This document shows, one piece after another, positions 17,001 to 25,637 of a stretch of DNA of 64,000 nt. The first letter of the stretch is position 1; each line of letters begins with the position of its first letter. The stretch comes from Planctomycetia bacterium (GTDB lineage Bacteria > Planctomycetota > Planctomycetia > Gemmatales > Gemmataceae): the NCBI GenBank assembly GCA_005772955.1, contig SXID01000019.1:1-64000 (forward strand). Reading direction: 5' to 3'. The notes beneath the pieces were generated by a model. The model was not told the DNA's origin. It searched no databases and saw nothing but the letters and a program-made list of their open reading frames with translations. The position numbers and the translations under genes are program-made.

Positions 17001-18757
17001 TCACCCCCGCCCTCGTGGGCGGAGTTAACCTGCGTCGGTCCGCGCCCGAGGTAGGTAGTCAGCGACATCGCACCGCCCTCGCGGTACGGGTCGATGGGCG
17101 GATTCGTCACTTCTGCGAACGTTTGCTGAAGGTACTTGAACAGCGTTGGGTGGTGCTGACTGAACACCGTCAGCACACGGTCGTGACCCATGCTCGACAG
17201 CGGCTCCTTCTTGAGCTTTGCCATGTCCCGCACGAACACCGCGCGGTCAAAGTCCCACCCGGCCGCTTGCAACAAGTGATCGAGGGACCAGGTGCGCTCC
17301 GCGAGCATCGCGCCCACCGTGTCGTCCGTTTGCCGCGTGTAGTCGAAGCCTTCGGGGATGATGATCTGCCGGCGGTTCAGGTCGCGCACGTCGCCCAGTT
17401 CAGTTTGCGCTTCGGTAACTACCCGCGCCATGATCTGGTAACTGTCGAGCCGTTCGCCGGTTTGGGTGTCCAGTGCGATCATCTGTCCCGGTTGAAGCTG
17501 ACCGCTCGCAACGATAGTTGTCGCGTCGAGGCCAAACACGCCGGACTCGCTGCCGATGTAGAGCCAGCCCCTTCTGTCAGAACACCAGCGCACAGGCCGC
17601 AACCCCATGCGGTCTACCAGACCCACGAGCATGCGCCCGTCAGTGCCGATGATGCCAGCGGGTCCGTCCCACGCGGCGAGGCTCCCGAACGCGCGCCGGT
17701 AGTACGTGAACAGGTCGAACGCTTCCTGCCCCCACACGTCTGCTTCCGTGTCCCACACCGGCGGAATGCTGAGTCTGAGAGCACGCAACATGCTCCAGTT
17801 CTGCTCGCGCATCAGGTACTCGACCCACTCGTCAAGGCTCGCGGAGTCACTCATCTTCGGTGTGAGCAGATCGCCACCGGGCAGCGGCGGTTGCAAACCG
17901 CGTGCGAACGCTGACACCGCGTTGCGCGTTGTGCGTACGGTGTTGATCTCACCATTGTGACAGGTCAGTCGGAACGGTTGTGCCAGGGTCCAGTTCGGGA
18001 ACGTGTTTGTGCTATACCGGCGGTGGAATGTTGCGATGCCGGTCTCGAACGCCGGGTTCACGAAGTCCTGGTAGAAGTCCGCGAGTTGGCCGCTGGTCAT
18101 CAGCCCCTTGTAGCCGATGAGCGCCGCGGAGAGCGACACAACGTAGGCATCGAGACTTGCGGCAAGCAGGCGTTGGCGCAGTTCGAGCCGGCGCAGCACG
18201 AGCCACTTGTCGGCCGCAGCCACGTCTCCTTCGACCTTGAAGAGCGCATGTTCGATAAAGGCAGGGCGCGTGCTGCGCGCCTTCTCGGGGAGCACGTCGT
18301 CGTTGACGGGCACGGGGCGGAAACCGAGGAGATTGACAGGGCCACCGGAAAGAACCTCACGCACAAGCGAGCGAACTTGATCGGCGCGTGCCGGCTCGCG
18401 CTCGAAGATGAACAGCACACCGATGGCAACCGTATCTTCCGGGCGCAGGTCGCGCGCCCGCTCAAAACGGAGTCGCTTCGCTTCTTCTTTGAAGAACGCT
18501 TGTGGGGTCGCCAGGAGGAGACCCGCGCCGTCGCCCGCGTCGCCGCACACGCCGCCACGATGTTCCATCGCTTTGAGCGCGCCGACGGCACGCCGGAGTA
18601 ACTCGGCTGAGGGTTTCCCGTCGCGGGCAGCAACGCCACCGATGCCGCAGGCGTCGTGCCCGACTTCGTCGGTGTAGAGGAGATTGCCACTGCGGACCCG
18701 TTCCAAGCCGGTCGCGTTCATCGGCGCCTTCACCCGCTGCGGGCGATAACTTGACAT
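14003..18757 (-). CDS. gltB: Glutamate synthase, large (alpha) subunit
   Basis: GltB makes glutamate from glutamine and 2-oxoglutarate in ammonium assimilation. The 1584-residue length fits the large subunit. The class II amidotransferase domain begins at HDACGIGG (Cys37 is the predicted nucleophile after processing of a 36-residue propeptide). The FMN/synthase domain follows, with [11 protein letters not shown] and [20 protein letters not shown]. The 3Fe-4S cluster motif is [12 protein letters not shown] (about 1203-1213). The C-terminal GXGXG beta-helix domain contains GGVIVV-like repeats such as [17 protein letters not shown]. No gltD is present in the window, so the small subunit is encoded elsewhere. 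It stands alone with its own terminator region. Confidence 0.97.
   Translation of the reverse strand: [1584 protein letters not shown]
16027..16046. repeat. Short palindrome inside gltB
   Basis: CTACGCCGC/GCGGCGTAG (16027-16035 and 16038-16046) with a 2-base loop. Its core resembles the palindromic element found in valS, but the encoded protein here has the normal family length, so this may be chance codon use. Confidence 0.3.
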
Positions 18758-19017
18758 CGAAAATTCTAACGGTTGCCACTACACCGTGGCAGGTAAGCGT
18801 TCATCTTCGGTCGGACGGGGTACGACGGCAAGGGGCCACGCACCCATGGATTCTCAAAGATTGTTGTATAGGTGCTTGCATCGGGTCGAATCGGGGGGTA
18901 GAACACGGTTGTTTGTTAAAGCCCGGCGGGCGGGTTGTCCTTATCACTGGCAGATCGGGAACACGTCCGCTGTTTATCACGTACGCCCGATTCAGGGGCG
19001 AACCAAGGGGGACTCTC

Positions 19018-19125
19018 ATGGAATTCTTGCAAAGCTGGTGGACCATGGGCGGGATGTTCGTCGCCCTGCTGGTACTGATTGGGTTGATGCTGTTCTTGCG
19101 CGGCAACAAAAAGGATGAACAATAA
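19018..19125 (+). CDS. 35-residue single-pass membrane peptide
   Basis: ATG 19018 is preceded by AAGGGGG at 19004-19010 region (six to ten bases away). The peptide has one hydrophobic helix (GMFVALLVLIGLMLFLRG) with a charged tail NKKDEQ, so it would insert with the C-terminus in the cytoplasm. The frame upstream of this ATG has no start with a ribosome site. It is flanked by gltB (divergent) and the Deg protease (convergent). Small single-helix peptides of this kind commonly regulate membrane proteins, but no partner is evident. Confidence 0.55.
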   Translation: MEFLQSWWTMGGMFVALLVLIGLMLFLRGNKKDEQ

Positions 19126-19187
19126 CCGTCATTCGCGTCGATCGTTGGACCCGCTGCCGGGTCCGACGATCGTCCTCTTCGGCGTAC

Positions 19188-20327
19188 TCACGGCTTGTTC
19201 GATCGCACCTTCTGTCCACCGTATTCTCCCACCGTTACCACTACTGCCTGCGTCTTCCTGTCGCGCCACACGGTCAGTTTCACCCTCTGACCCGGCGGCA
19301 GCGCGGACACCACGTTGATCAAGTGGTTCTCATCCCGTAGCGTGACATCCTCGATGTGGAGTACGACGTCTCCGACTTTCAGCCCGGCTGCGGACGCCGG
19401 CGTGTTCGGGTGAACGATCTCGACCAGAGCACCGCTCACGCGAGTCAGCCCCAGTCGCAGTGCTTCGGCCGGTTCGAGCGCGCTGGCCAACTGCACGCCG
19501 AGGTAACCGCGAGTCACCACTCCCTTCTCGATGAGTTGTCCCCCGATCCGTTTCACGAGGTTCGCCGGGATGCTGAACGACACACCGCTGTTGCTTCCGC
19601 TCTTGGACGCGATCGCGGTGTTGATGCCCACCACGCGGCCGTCCAGATCCACGAGCGGGCCACCACTTGAGCCGGGGTTGATCGCCGCATCCGTCTGCAA
19701 GAACTCCTTGATGCGGATCGTTGAGCCGAGTGAAATCTGCCCGCGATCGGTAGCGGAGATGATCCCGTGTGTCACGGTTTGACTGAGTCCGAAGGGGCTA
19801 CCGAAAGCGAGTACCCACTGACCTCGGCGCACACGCGAACTGTCCGCGAGCGGCGCCGCGGTCAGTGTGTCATCCTCGATGTTCAACAGTGAGATATCCG
19901 ATTCCGGGTCGTTCCAGATCCGCGCCGGCTGCACGATGCGGCCGTCGGAGAGCGTGACGTACACTTTCGCGGGCGCCGCGGCTCCAACGACGTGGTAGTT
20001 CGTGACCACCACAACACCGGTTGCGCCTGGCAACTTCACAATGACGCCAGAGCCAGACTCTTCAACGGGATCGGTCTTGCTCGCGCCTGGTACGGCGGGC
20101 TTGACCGCGTCCACGGCGACCACGGACGGACTGAGTTGCCGGATCACCGTCTGAAACCGATCGTGTGGGATGCCGCCCGCGTTCGCGCCGTCGAGCGCGG
20201 GGAGAGAGGGAGACGCCGGACTTGGCTGCGCGGAGGCGATTCCGCCGCGCACGAGCGATTCGGTTGCCGCGCCGCCGAGAAACGCGCACGCCGCTCCCAC
20301 CATTCCGAAAGCCAGTTGCTTGCGCAT
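19188..20327 (-). CDS. Deg/HtrA-family serine protease with PDZ domain
   Basis: This 379-residue protein is a periplasmic S1C-type protease. ATG 20327 was chosen because AAGGTGG precedes it and the protein then starts with a signal peptide or anchor (MRKQLAFGMVGAACAFLGGA); the open frame upstream is unlike the family. The catalytic triad is His112 (TNYHVVG), Asp144 (ESDISLL) and Ser221 (NPGSSGGP). One PDZ domain spans about 275-365 (GYLGVQLAS, DVVLHIEDVTL). Only one PDZ is present, as in DegS-like and many planctomycete members. A role in envelope protein quality control is inferred from the family. Confidence 0.93.
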   Translation of the reverse strand: MRKQLAFGMVGAACAFLGGAATESLVRGGIASAQPSPASPSLPALDGANAGGIPHDRFQTVIRQLSPSVVAVDAVKPAVPGASKTDPVEESGSGVIVKLPGATGVVVVTNYHVVGAAAPAKVYVTLSDGRIVQPARIWNDPESDISLLNIEDDTLTAAPLADSSRVRRGQWVLAFGSPFGLSQTVTHGIISATDRGQISLGSTIRIKEFLQTDAAINPGSSGGPLVDLDGRVVGINTAIASKSGSNSGVSFSIPANLVKRIGGQLIEKGVVTRGYLGVQLASALEPAEALRLGLTRVSGALVEIVHPNTPASAAGLKVGDVVLHIEDVTLRDENHLINVVSALPPGQRVKLTVWRDRKTQAVVVTVGEYGGQKVRSNKP

Positions 20328-20480
20328 GTCGGCCACCTTGAGTGAAACCGGTCGGGTTCGGGGACGCCGGTGAGGATGGACCCTCTCAACCGCTTTCACT
20401 CTACCCGTTCGCGTGGGTGGGCGCCGGTTACCGTGTCGGTAGAAACGCCAGGGTTGGCCGGCTCGGGTCGCTACGAACCG

Positions 20481-20510
20481 AAAAAAAACCGCAGCCATTA
20501 TAGGCTGCGG
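20481..20510 (-). terminator. Rho-independent terminator of the DksA/TraR-like gene
   Basis: On the minus strand an 8-bp stem CCGCAGCC/GGCTGCGG (20503-20510 and 20489-20496, loop of 6) runs directly into eight U (A's at 20481-20488). It lies 26 bases after the zinc-finger gene stop. Confidence 0.88.
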
Positions 20511-20535
20511 GCTTGATACAACCGATCTACACGGT

Positions 20536-21000
20536 TTACTTGCTCAGATCGATCTCCAGGTCCGAGATGTTCACGTCGCGGTCGTCACGCGGGTAACCGT
20601 CGGTGATCCGGCCCCAGTCCGCTCCACCGTGATCGGCGGCCCACCCGCCGTCGAGTTCCGTTTCTCGCTGACACGGCACGCAGAGCGTGCTGAAGGGTAA
20701 CGCATTAAGTCGTGCGACAGGGATCTTGATCGAACACACTTCGCACTTGCCGTACGTCCCGGCCTTAAGCCGACGGAGCGCGCGTTCGATCTGGGCGAGT
20801 TCCTTGGCTTCGAGTTCTGCGATAGCCGAGGAGATTTCCTCGCCGCTCGCGTCGAAGGCCGCGTCCGCGGGGTCGCCGGAAGCAGACGAGTGCTTGATGT
20901 GGGCCAGTTCTTCAAGTTCGAGACCGAGCCGTTTCCGGAGTTCGGTGCGACGGGCAATCAAGTTCTGATGGAGCCTCAGCAGAGCGTCTTGGCGTGCCAC
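20536..21000 (-). CDS. DksA/TraR-family C4 zinc-finger protein
   Basis: This 154-residue cytoplasmic protein has an N-terminal helical coiled-coil (about 1-75) followed by a C4 zinc finger, CEVC (86-89) and CVPC (107-110), with GTYGKCEVC and RLNALPFSTLC as the family signature. DksA-type proteins bind RNA polymerase through the secondary channel and modulate transcription with ppGpp. The acidic DxxDA tip of true DksA is replaced by ASGDPADAAFD, so the exact activity is uncertain. It is a single gene with its own strong terminator. Confidence 0.9.
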   Translation of the reverse strand: MARQDALLRLHQNLIARRTELRKRLGLELEELAHIKHSSASGDPADAAFDASGEEISSAIAELEAKELAQIERALRRLKAGTYGKCEVCSIKIPVARLNALPFSTLCVPCQRETELDGGWAADHGGADWGRITDGYPRDDRDVNISDLEIDLSK

Positions 21001-21581
21001 GGTTGACTACCTCCCAGGTCGGCAGATTCCATTTGGTCGTAACCGTTGGAGCCTGTTGTGATTTAGGTCGATTAACTGCGGCGAAGGAAAGAACGGGTCG
21101 AATTCGCCCTGCAGCAGTTCTATTTCTCCGACTGCCCGTTAGTATAGGCCCCAAGCCTGTGCATCTTTCACCAAACTACCCAGGAAGAGTAGGTTGGAGA
21201 GGAATTACCAGCACAGAACGCGCGAAGATCGCGCGAACGGGCCATCTCGTCCCTCATAAGATCGTCGTAAAACGCAAACAGTTTCAGAATTTCAGACGAG
21301 GCCGACGAAGTTTCGTTGGTCCGGGGAGCATTCTTCGAATGATGACGCGCAAATTCCGCGCCGACAGGAATGTGACAACCTCGTGACGGACACCTAATTG
21401 TCCAGTCTGTGCGATTCAACGGTTAGCAGTCGTCTCTTGGCAATAGAGAGTGAACAGGAAGAGAGGTTGTGAGGAGGACGAGGAAAAGGAACCGGGGCAC
21501 GGTTTTGGGTTGTCGCCCCGAGGGGCTAAGTCCCTGACCGATGCTTTTCCGCCATCCCCTACGTTCTCCTTCCACGTGCGC
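21001..21581. other. Intergenic region without a recognised gene
   Basis: This 581-base stretch lies between the DksA-like and DHH genes, both on the minus strand. Its open frames show no family features or ribosome sites. It presumably holds the DksA-like promoter; no clear -35/-10 pair stands out. Confidence 0.55.
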
Positions 21582-22682
21582 TTAGGATTGCAGATTCTGG
21601 AGCATGTCACGGAGGGGGACAAGACGCTGACCGCGGGTGTCCTCGATCCTGAGCGCCTTCAGGAACCGGCGGCGGAGTTCGCTTTGAAGATCCTCGATCG
21701 CGCTTGGCGATGTGCTCGATAGTGGGATGCTGCCGCCGGCCCGGCGGTCGTGGCCACCGGCGCGGCCGAGTTTGCCGACAACCTGCCGCAGTATTTCGCC
21801 CGCGCGTGCGTTCTCGATCGCGGCACGCACCGACAGAATCAGGTGGTCTTCAAACACACCACCGCACACTGCGTAGTCCACCTGCTCGAAGCGGATCATG
21901 AAGTCCACGACCTCGGCCGCCTGTTCGGGCAGCGGCAGGGGGTTCACCCAACTCATCAGGAGTCGGTCGTAGATGAACGAACTCTGCATCGCGTGGAGCG
22001 TACATTCAAAGTAACTGTGCGGTAACCGGGCGTTGCGAATCTGCGCGATCACGTCCTTGTCCGCGACAGGGTACAGCGTGATGAGCGCCGCATCGTCCGC
22101 GGGGCTGGCCTCTCGCGGGTAGCCGGTAACTTCGGTCTCGATCCCGTAGAGCAACGCAGTTGCTACTTTTTCTGGAATCGGCGTGCCTTGTTCCAACAGG
22201 TATTTAGTGACGAGCGTGCAGGTCGCGCCGTGCGTCGCGCGGATGTCGGTGAACGCGACATCTTCGAGGTCGCCGGGGGTGTCGTGGTGGTCGATGACCG
22301 CGTACAGCGGCACGTTCTCGGGGAATGTGTGCCGCCCGGTTCGCGGTTGGCTATCGACCATCACGACGGCGTCGTTCGCGCCCCACTCCAACTCTTCGAT
22401 GGGAACGAGGTCGAGGTGGAGGATCTCAACGAGCGCGCGATTTTCGGCGCGATTGATGAGGCCGTCGCGGGTGATGACGGTGGGTTTGCCGAGGCGGGTT
22501 TCAACGAGGTGGGCTAACCCCAGCATACCGCCGAGTCCGTCCGGGTCCGGCTGAACGTGCGAGACAAAAACCACACGGTCGAACGTATCGAGTCCGAGCA
22601 AGAACCGGTCCGACCTGCGTAATCCGGTGGCGGGTGATTTTGGGTCAGTGCCATTATCAACGTCGGCGCTACGGCGCGCCAT
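21582..22682 (-). CDS. DHH-family phosphoesterase (NrnA-like)
   Basis: This 366-residue protein starts at ATG 22682 (AGAGGA upstream); the frame is open further but lacks a signal. Motifs of the DHH superfamily are VSHVQPDPDGLGG (metal ligands Asp46 and Asp48), VVMVDSQ (Asp110) and VIDHHD (131-134). DHHA1-like elements are in the C-terminal part (AVCGGVFEDHLILSVRA and GGHDRRAGGSI, in place of the usual GGGH). NrnA-like enzymes degrade nanoRNA and hydrolyse pAp. The GGHDRRAGG variant suggests a diverged subfamily, so the substrate is uncertain. Confidence 0.88.
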   Translation of the reverse strand: MARRSADVDNGTDPKSPATGLRRSDRFLLGLDTFDRVVFVSHVQPDPDGLGGMLGLAHLVETRLGKPTVITRDGLINRAENRALVEILHLDLVPIEELEWGANDAVVMVDSQPRTGRHTFPENVPLYAVIDHHDTPGDLEDVAFTDIRATHGATCTLVTKYLLEQGTPIPEKVATALLYGIETEVTGYPREASPADDAALITLYPVADKDVIAQIRNARLPHSYFECTLHAMQSSFIYDRLLMSWVNPLPLPEQAAEVVDFMIRFEQVDYAVCGGVFEDHLILSVRAAIENARAGEILRQVVGKLGRAGGHDRRAGGSIPLSSTSPSAIEDLQSELRRRFLKALRIEDTRGQRLVPLRDMLQNLQS

Positions 22683-23091
22683 GGATGAGTCCTCTTGAAC
22701 ATCCGGCCCTTCACTTCCCTGTGACGGGTCCGTTTGGTGGGGCGTCGGGCCTTCCAAAAGCTCCAAACCGTTGTACCTCGCGGGCGGGTAGTTGCCAAGC
22801 GCGGAGAATCTCGCGCAAGCGACGGGAATCGCCGAAAGTGTTTCTGGGGCGCGTTTTAACGTGCGCGGAAAAGTGGCCGCTGGACAAGCCTGGGGTGGAG
22901 AACGAGCACCCGCAGGTGTCCGCCTCCGGGTGAATGACACTCGACTCGTTGCGCAAGAGGTGTTGGTTGGAGCAGATCTTGGCCACACGATCCTGTGTGG
23001 ACATTACCCATACATCCGGTTGTGGAGTCCAGCGACGTTCTTCATCATCACCGTGTGACGACGGGGCGGGTTGCGATACCGGTCTGTGGCG

Positions 23092-23190
23092 GTCCGCCAC
23101 GAGTTTGTCGAACTCGTCAGCGGATAACCCCGTGCACATGCGGAAGAACGACGGCTTCTGAACCAACTTCTCGTAATTCGTCGTGCCCAC
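23092..23190 (-). pseudogene. IS5-like transposase, N-terminal fragment
   Basis: From a GTG at 23190 the minus strand encodes TNYEKLVQKPSFFRMCTGLS followed by ADEFDKLVAD, which resembles the N-terminal HTH region of IS5/Tnp4-type DDE transposases. The family similarity ends after about 33 residues and the catalytic DDE part is absent, so it is a truncated remnant. No terminal inverted repeats were found around it. Confidence 0.55.
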
Positions 23191-23409
23191 GAATAGCCAA
23201 CCGGCCGCTATTTCGCAACGAATCGAATAGCCTCGTGTGCGGCGGGCGAGGTTGCCGCAAAATCCTACCAACTGCTCCGGCCGGGTGATAGAACCCCGTC
23301 TCCACGTCGCGCATTAATTATCCAGATTCACAAAACCCGCTGGCGTTTTCGGCGTCCGGCCTGTCTCTGCGCCTTTCGCGAGCGTCCGGCGGACGTGGAC
23401 GAGAAGGGG

Positions 23410-23433
23410 CGCAAAGAGCCATCGCTCTTTGCG
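23410..23433 (+). promoter_or_regulatory. Hairpin upstream of the TerC-like gene
   Basis: A perfect 9-bp stem CGCAAAGAG/CTCTTTGCG (23410-23418 and 23425-23433) with loop CCATCG lies 48 bases before the TerC-like start. TerC genes are often under the yybP-ykoY manganese riboswitch, but its conserved core was not found, so this is only a leader hairpin of unknown role. Confidence 0.35.
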
Positions 23434-23481
23434 GTTGGTCGCTGCGGTGCGTCGCATTTTCGGCGGTAGGCAGGTGACCCC

Positions 23482-24591
23482 ATGCTCGGGCTTGGCCCCA
23501 TCTTTAACGTGATCCTCGTGAACCTGGTTCTATCCGGGGACAACGCGGTGATGATCTCGCTCGCGGTACACCGGCTGCCGCAGGCGCAGCGCCGCCGGGC
23601 GATCTTCCTCGGTTCGCTCACCGCTGTGGCCCTCCAAACCACCCTCACGCTGATCGCGTCGGTGCTCCTGCTCGTCCCAGGGTTGATGCTGATCGGCGGG
23701 GTCGGCCTGTTTTTGGTGGCCTGCTCACTGGTGCGCGCTGAGGCCGAAGCGGAGGCGCAGGATGAAGCCATGCACGGTGGCTATGTGAATACCGGGACAA
23801 TCTGGCACGCGGTTCGCCGCATCCTGGTAGTGAACTGCATCATGAGCCTCGACAACGTTCTGGCGGTCGCGGCCATGAGCCGCGGGGAACCGGTCGCCAT
23901 GGCGATCGGACTGCTCGTTTCGGTGACCGTGATCACGATGTTCAGCGGCGTCGTGGCCCGGCTGATGAACCGGTACCGGTGGCTCCCACTGACCGGCGGT
24001 TTGGTGATCGCGTTCACCGCCGGCGATCTGATCATCAGCGACCGCGATGTCGGACGGTTCGTGGTGTCCAACTTCAACGTCTCGCTGAACGCGGAATGGG
24101 ACGACCGGATGGCTACTCGCGCCGAACTCGAGACGTTCACCGGGACGGACACTCTGCCCGCCGACACCCGCTCGCGGGTGTCGGTGCAGGGGAACACGGT
24201 CGCGTTCGCCGGGGTCATGTCCGAGTCCGACCGTGACGCCCTACGGACCTGCGTGTGTTCCGATGGCGACAGGGCGAAAGTTGCCGAGATGTACAAGGGC
24301 GCACAACAGCGACCGGCCCCCGCGTGGACGCCCACGGTCGTAGACGGTTGGCTCCAGGAGCGGGTGCAAGTAAAATGGCACCACGAGTTGTGGTCCCGGG
24401 TTCGCGACGCGCGATACCCGTGGGTCAGTTACGTCTTCCAGGGCGGGTTCGTGCTTGGTCTGCTCGGGTACGTCGGATATCTTCGGCGAGATACCGTGCA
24501 GCCACACGAACAGTTGGCTCCCTCCGATGGACCATCAACCGAGGCTCAACTGTCTCCCCACGTTGGAGGTACGCCATGCAGCAGTTCCTGA
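23482..24591 (+). CDS. TerC/YjbE-family integral membrane protein with long C-terminal extension
   Basis: This 369-residue protein has the TerC core in residues 1-185: several membrane helices with the two acidic signature motifs LSGDNAVMISLAV (near 18-30) and SLDNVLAVAA (about 132-141). TerC-type proteins are linked to metal (manganese) export and tellurite resistance. The remainder, about 185 residues, is absent from typical TerC proteins; it contains a BON-like soluble segment (DTRSRVSVQGNTVAFAGVMS) and a last helix (FVLGLLGYVGYL). The stop overlaps the next gene by 16 bases, so translation is coupled. It opens the membrane-protein island. Confidence 0.85.
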   Translation: MLGLGPIFNVILVNLVLSGDNAVMISLAVHRLPQAQRRRAIFLGSLTAVALQTTLTLIASVLLLVPGLMLIGGVGLFLVACSLVRAEAEAEAQDEAMHGGYVNTGTIWHAVRRILVVNCIMSLDNVLAVAAMSRGEPVAMAIGLLVSVTVITMFSGVVARLMNRYRWLPLTGGLVIAFTAGDLIISDRDVGRFVVSNFNVSLNAEWDDRMATRAELETFTGTDTLPADTRSRVSVQGNTVAFAGVMSESDRDALRTCVCSDGDRAKVAEMYKGAQQRPAPAWTPTVVDGWLQERVQVKWHHELWSRVRDARYPWVSYVFQGGFVLGLLGYVGYLRRDTVQPHEQLAPSDGPSTEAQLSPHVGGTPCSSS

Positions 24592-25637
24592 CCCCCTACG
24601 AGATGGAGCAGGTCGATCACATTTCGTCCTGGCTCTCGGAGCGGCCGAGCGTCGTCGAAACGTTCGTGGACCGGGTCACAGCCCCGATCGCGTGGATCAG
24701 TTCGCACTTCACCATCGATCTCGGATTGGTGAACGTCCCCCGTATGGCGCGGCTGGCGGCGCTCAATGACGGGATCGCTGAGATCTCAAAGGCGGCCGGG
24801 GTCGCCGACGTGATTGAACTGAAGCACCACCCGCTGGAAGAATGCGACGCGCTGGCCCTCCAGGTGAGCTACCACAACGAGCGGCTCGCGCTCGTCGAGG
24901 GGGCGGGTTTTTCGGTCCTCGGCAGCCTCAACCCGATCGTTTCGTTTATGGCCGAACTCGGGGATGAAGCGGTGGAACTCATTTCCGCCATGCGGTCGAT
25001 CACCCGCATCGGGCACTGTTACGGGTACCGCTTGAACCGCCCTCAGGACTTGGCGATCATCGAATGCGTACTGGAGGTCGCGATGATCCTCGACCCGGTT
25101 CGGCGGGCGGCGCGCGTGAAGACCCTGCACGAAGCGCTCGACGGGAAGCTGGTTCTCACCCCTGTCGAAGAAGCCCACACTGCCGAGGAAGCGGTCGAGA
25201 AGATCACAGGCGAGGCGTCGATCGCCCAGATGGCCGCAGATGAGTTGGTGGAAGGGCCGTTCGCGGTCGTCTTCGACTACCACTTCGAGCGGCAAGTTGA
25301 CATCGCGGCCCGGCGGATTTTCCAGGAACGGTGGCTGCGGGACAACGGGAAGGTGAAGAGAGTTCCGCCGGCTCCGGCCTCGCACCGGCGGTCGTCGGCC
25401 CGTGAGGTGTACGACGCCGGTGGGCAAACGGCCTTCATCGGCGGCGGCTTTCTCGGGTTCGTGGTCTGCCTGCCGGTCGCACTGGTGGGCCGATTGTTCC
25501 GCCTGTCCAACAACCTCGCCGTCCGCGGCTGCCGAGACGGGTCCGACCAAGCCAGAGCCACCGTCCGTCGGTGGCCCGGAGCCGCCAAGACGAAGGCCGT
25601 CGGCGCCAAGCCCGCCGTCGCCACGGCGACGGTGTAA
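24576..25637 (+). CDS. EcsC-family protein
   Basis: This 353-residue protein starts at ATG 24576 with GGAGGT upstream; the open frame extends leftward but is a shadow of the TerC-like gene. EcsC features are the amphipathic N-terminal helices (TPYEMEQVDHISSWL), the central Ala/Gly-rich segment and LNRPQDLAIIECVLEVAMIL. A hydrophobic hairpin-like segment lies near the C-terminus (TAFIGGGFLGFVVCLPVALV), then a basic Ala/Lys tail. EcsC proteins were named from the Ecs transporter locus of Bacillus and their biochemical role is unknown. The 16-base overlap with the TerC-like gene indicates one transcript. Confidence 0.8.
   Translation: MQQFLTPYEMEQVDHISSWLSERPSVVETFVDRVTAPIAWISSHFTIDLGLVNVPRMARLAALNDGIAEISKAAGVADVIELKHHPLEECDALALQVSYHNERLALVEGAGFSVLGSLNPIVSFMAELGDEAVELISAMRSITRIGHCYGYRLNRPQDLAIIECVLEVAMILDPVRRAARVKTLHEALDGKLVLTPVEEAHTAEEAVEKITGEASIAQMAADELVEGPFAVVFDYHFERQVDIAARRIFQERWLRDNGKVKRVPPAPASHRRSSAREVYDAGGQTAFIGGGFLGFVVCLPVALVGRLFRLSNNLAVRGCRDGSDQARATVRRWPGAAKTKAVGAKPAVATATV

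Larger units (their letters stand above)
22683..23481. other. Intergenic region with a decayed transposase
   Basis: This 799-base gap marks the left edge of the membrane-protein island. Its only recognisable content is a transposase N-terminal fragment (23092-23190) and a hairpin before the TerC-like gene. Remaining frames look random. Confidence 0.6.

Noticed and set aside
22711-23271. 186-codon open frame on the minus strand as an intact gene
   Set aside because: Only its first third resembles a transposase N-terminus; the rest is not similar to any family and lacks DDE residues, so it is treated as a remnant.
23330-23481. yybP-ykoY manganese riboswitch before the TerC-like gene
   Set aside because: The conserved GGGGAGUA core and the second loop were not found; only a simple hairpin is present.
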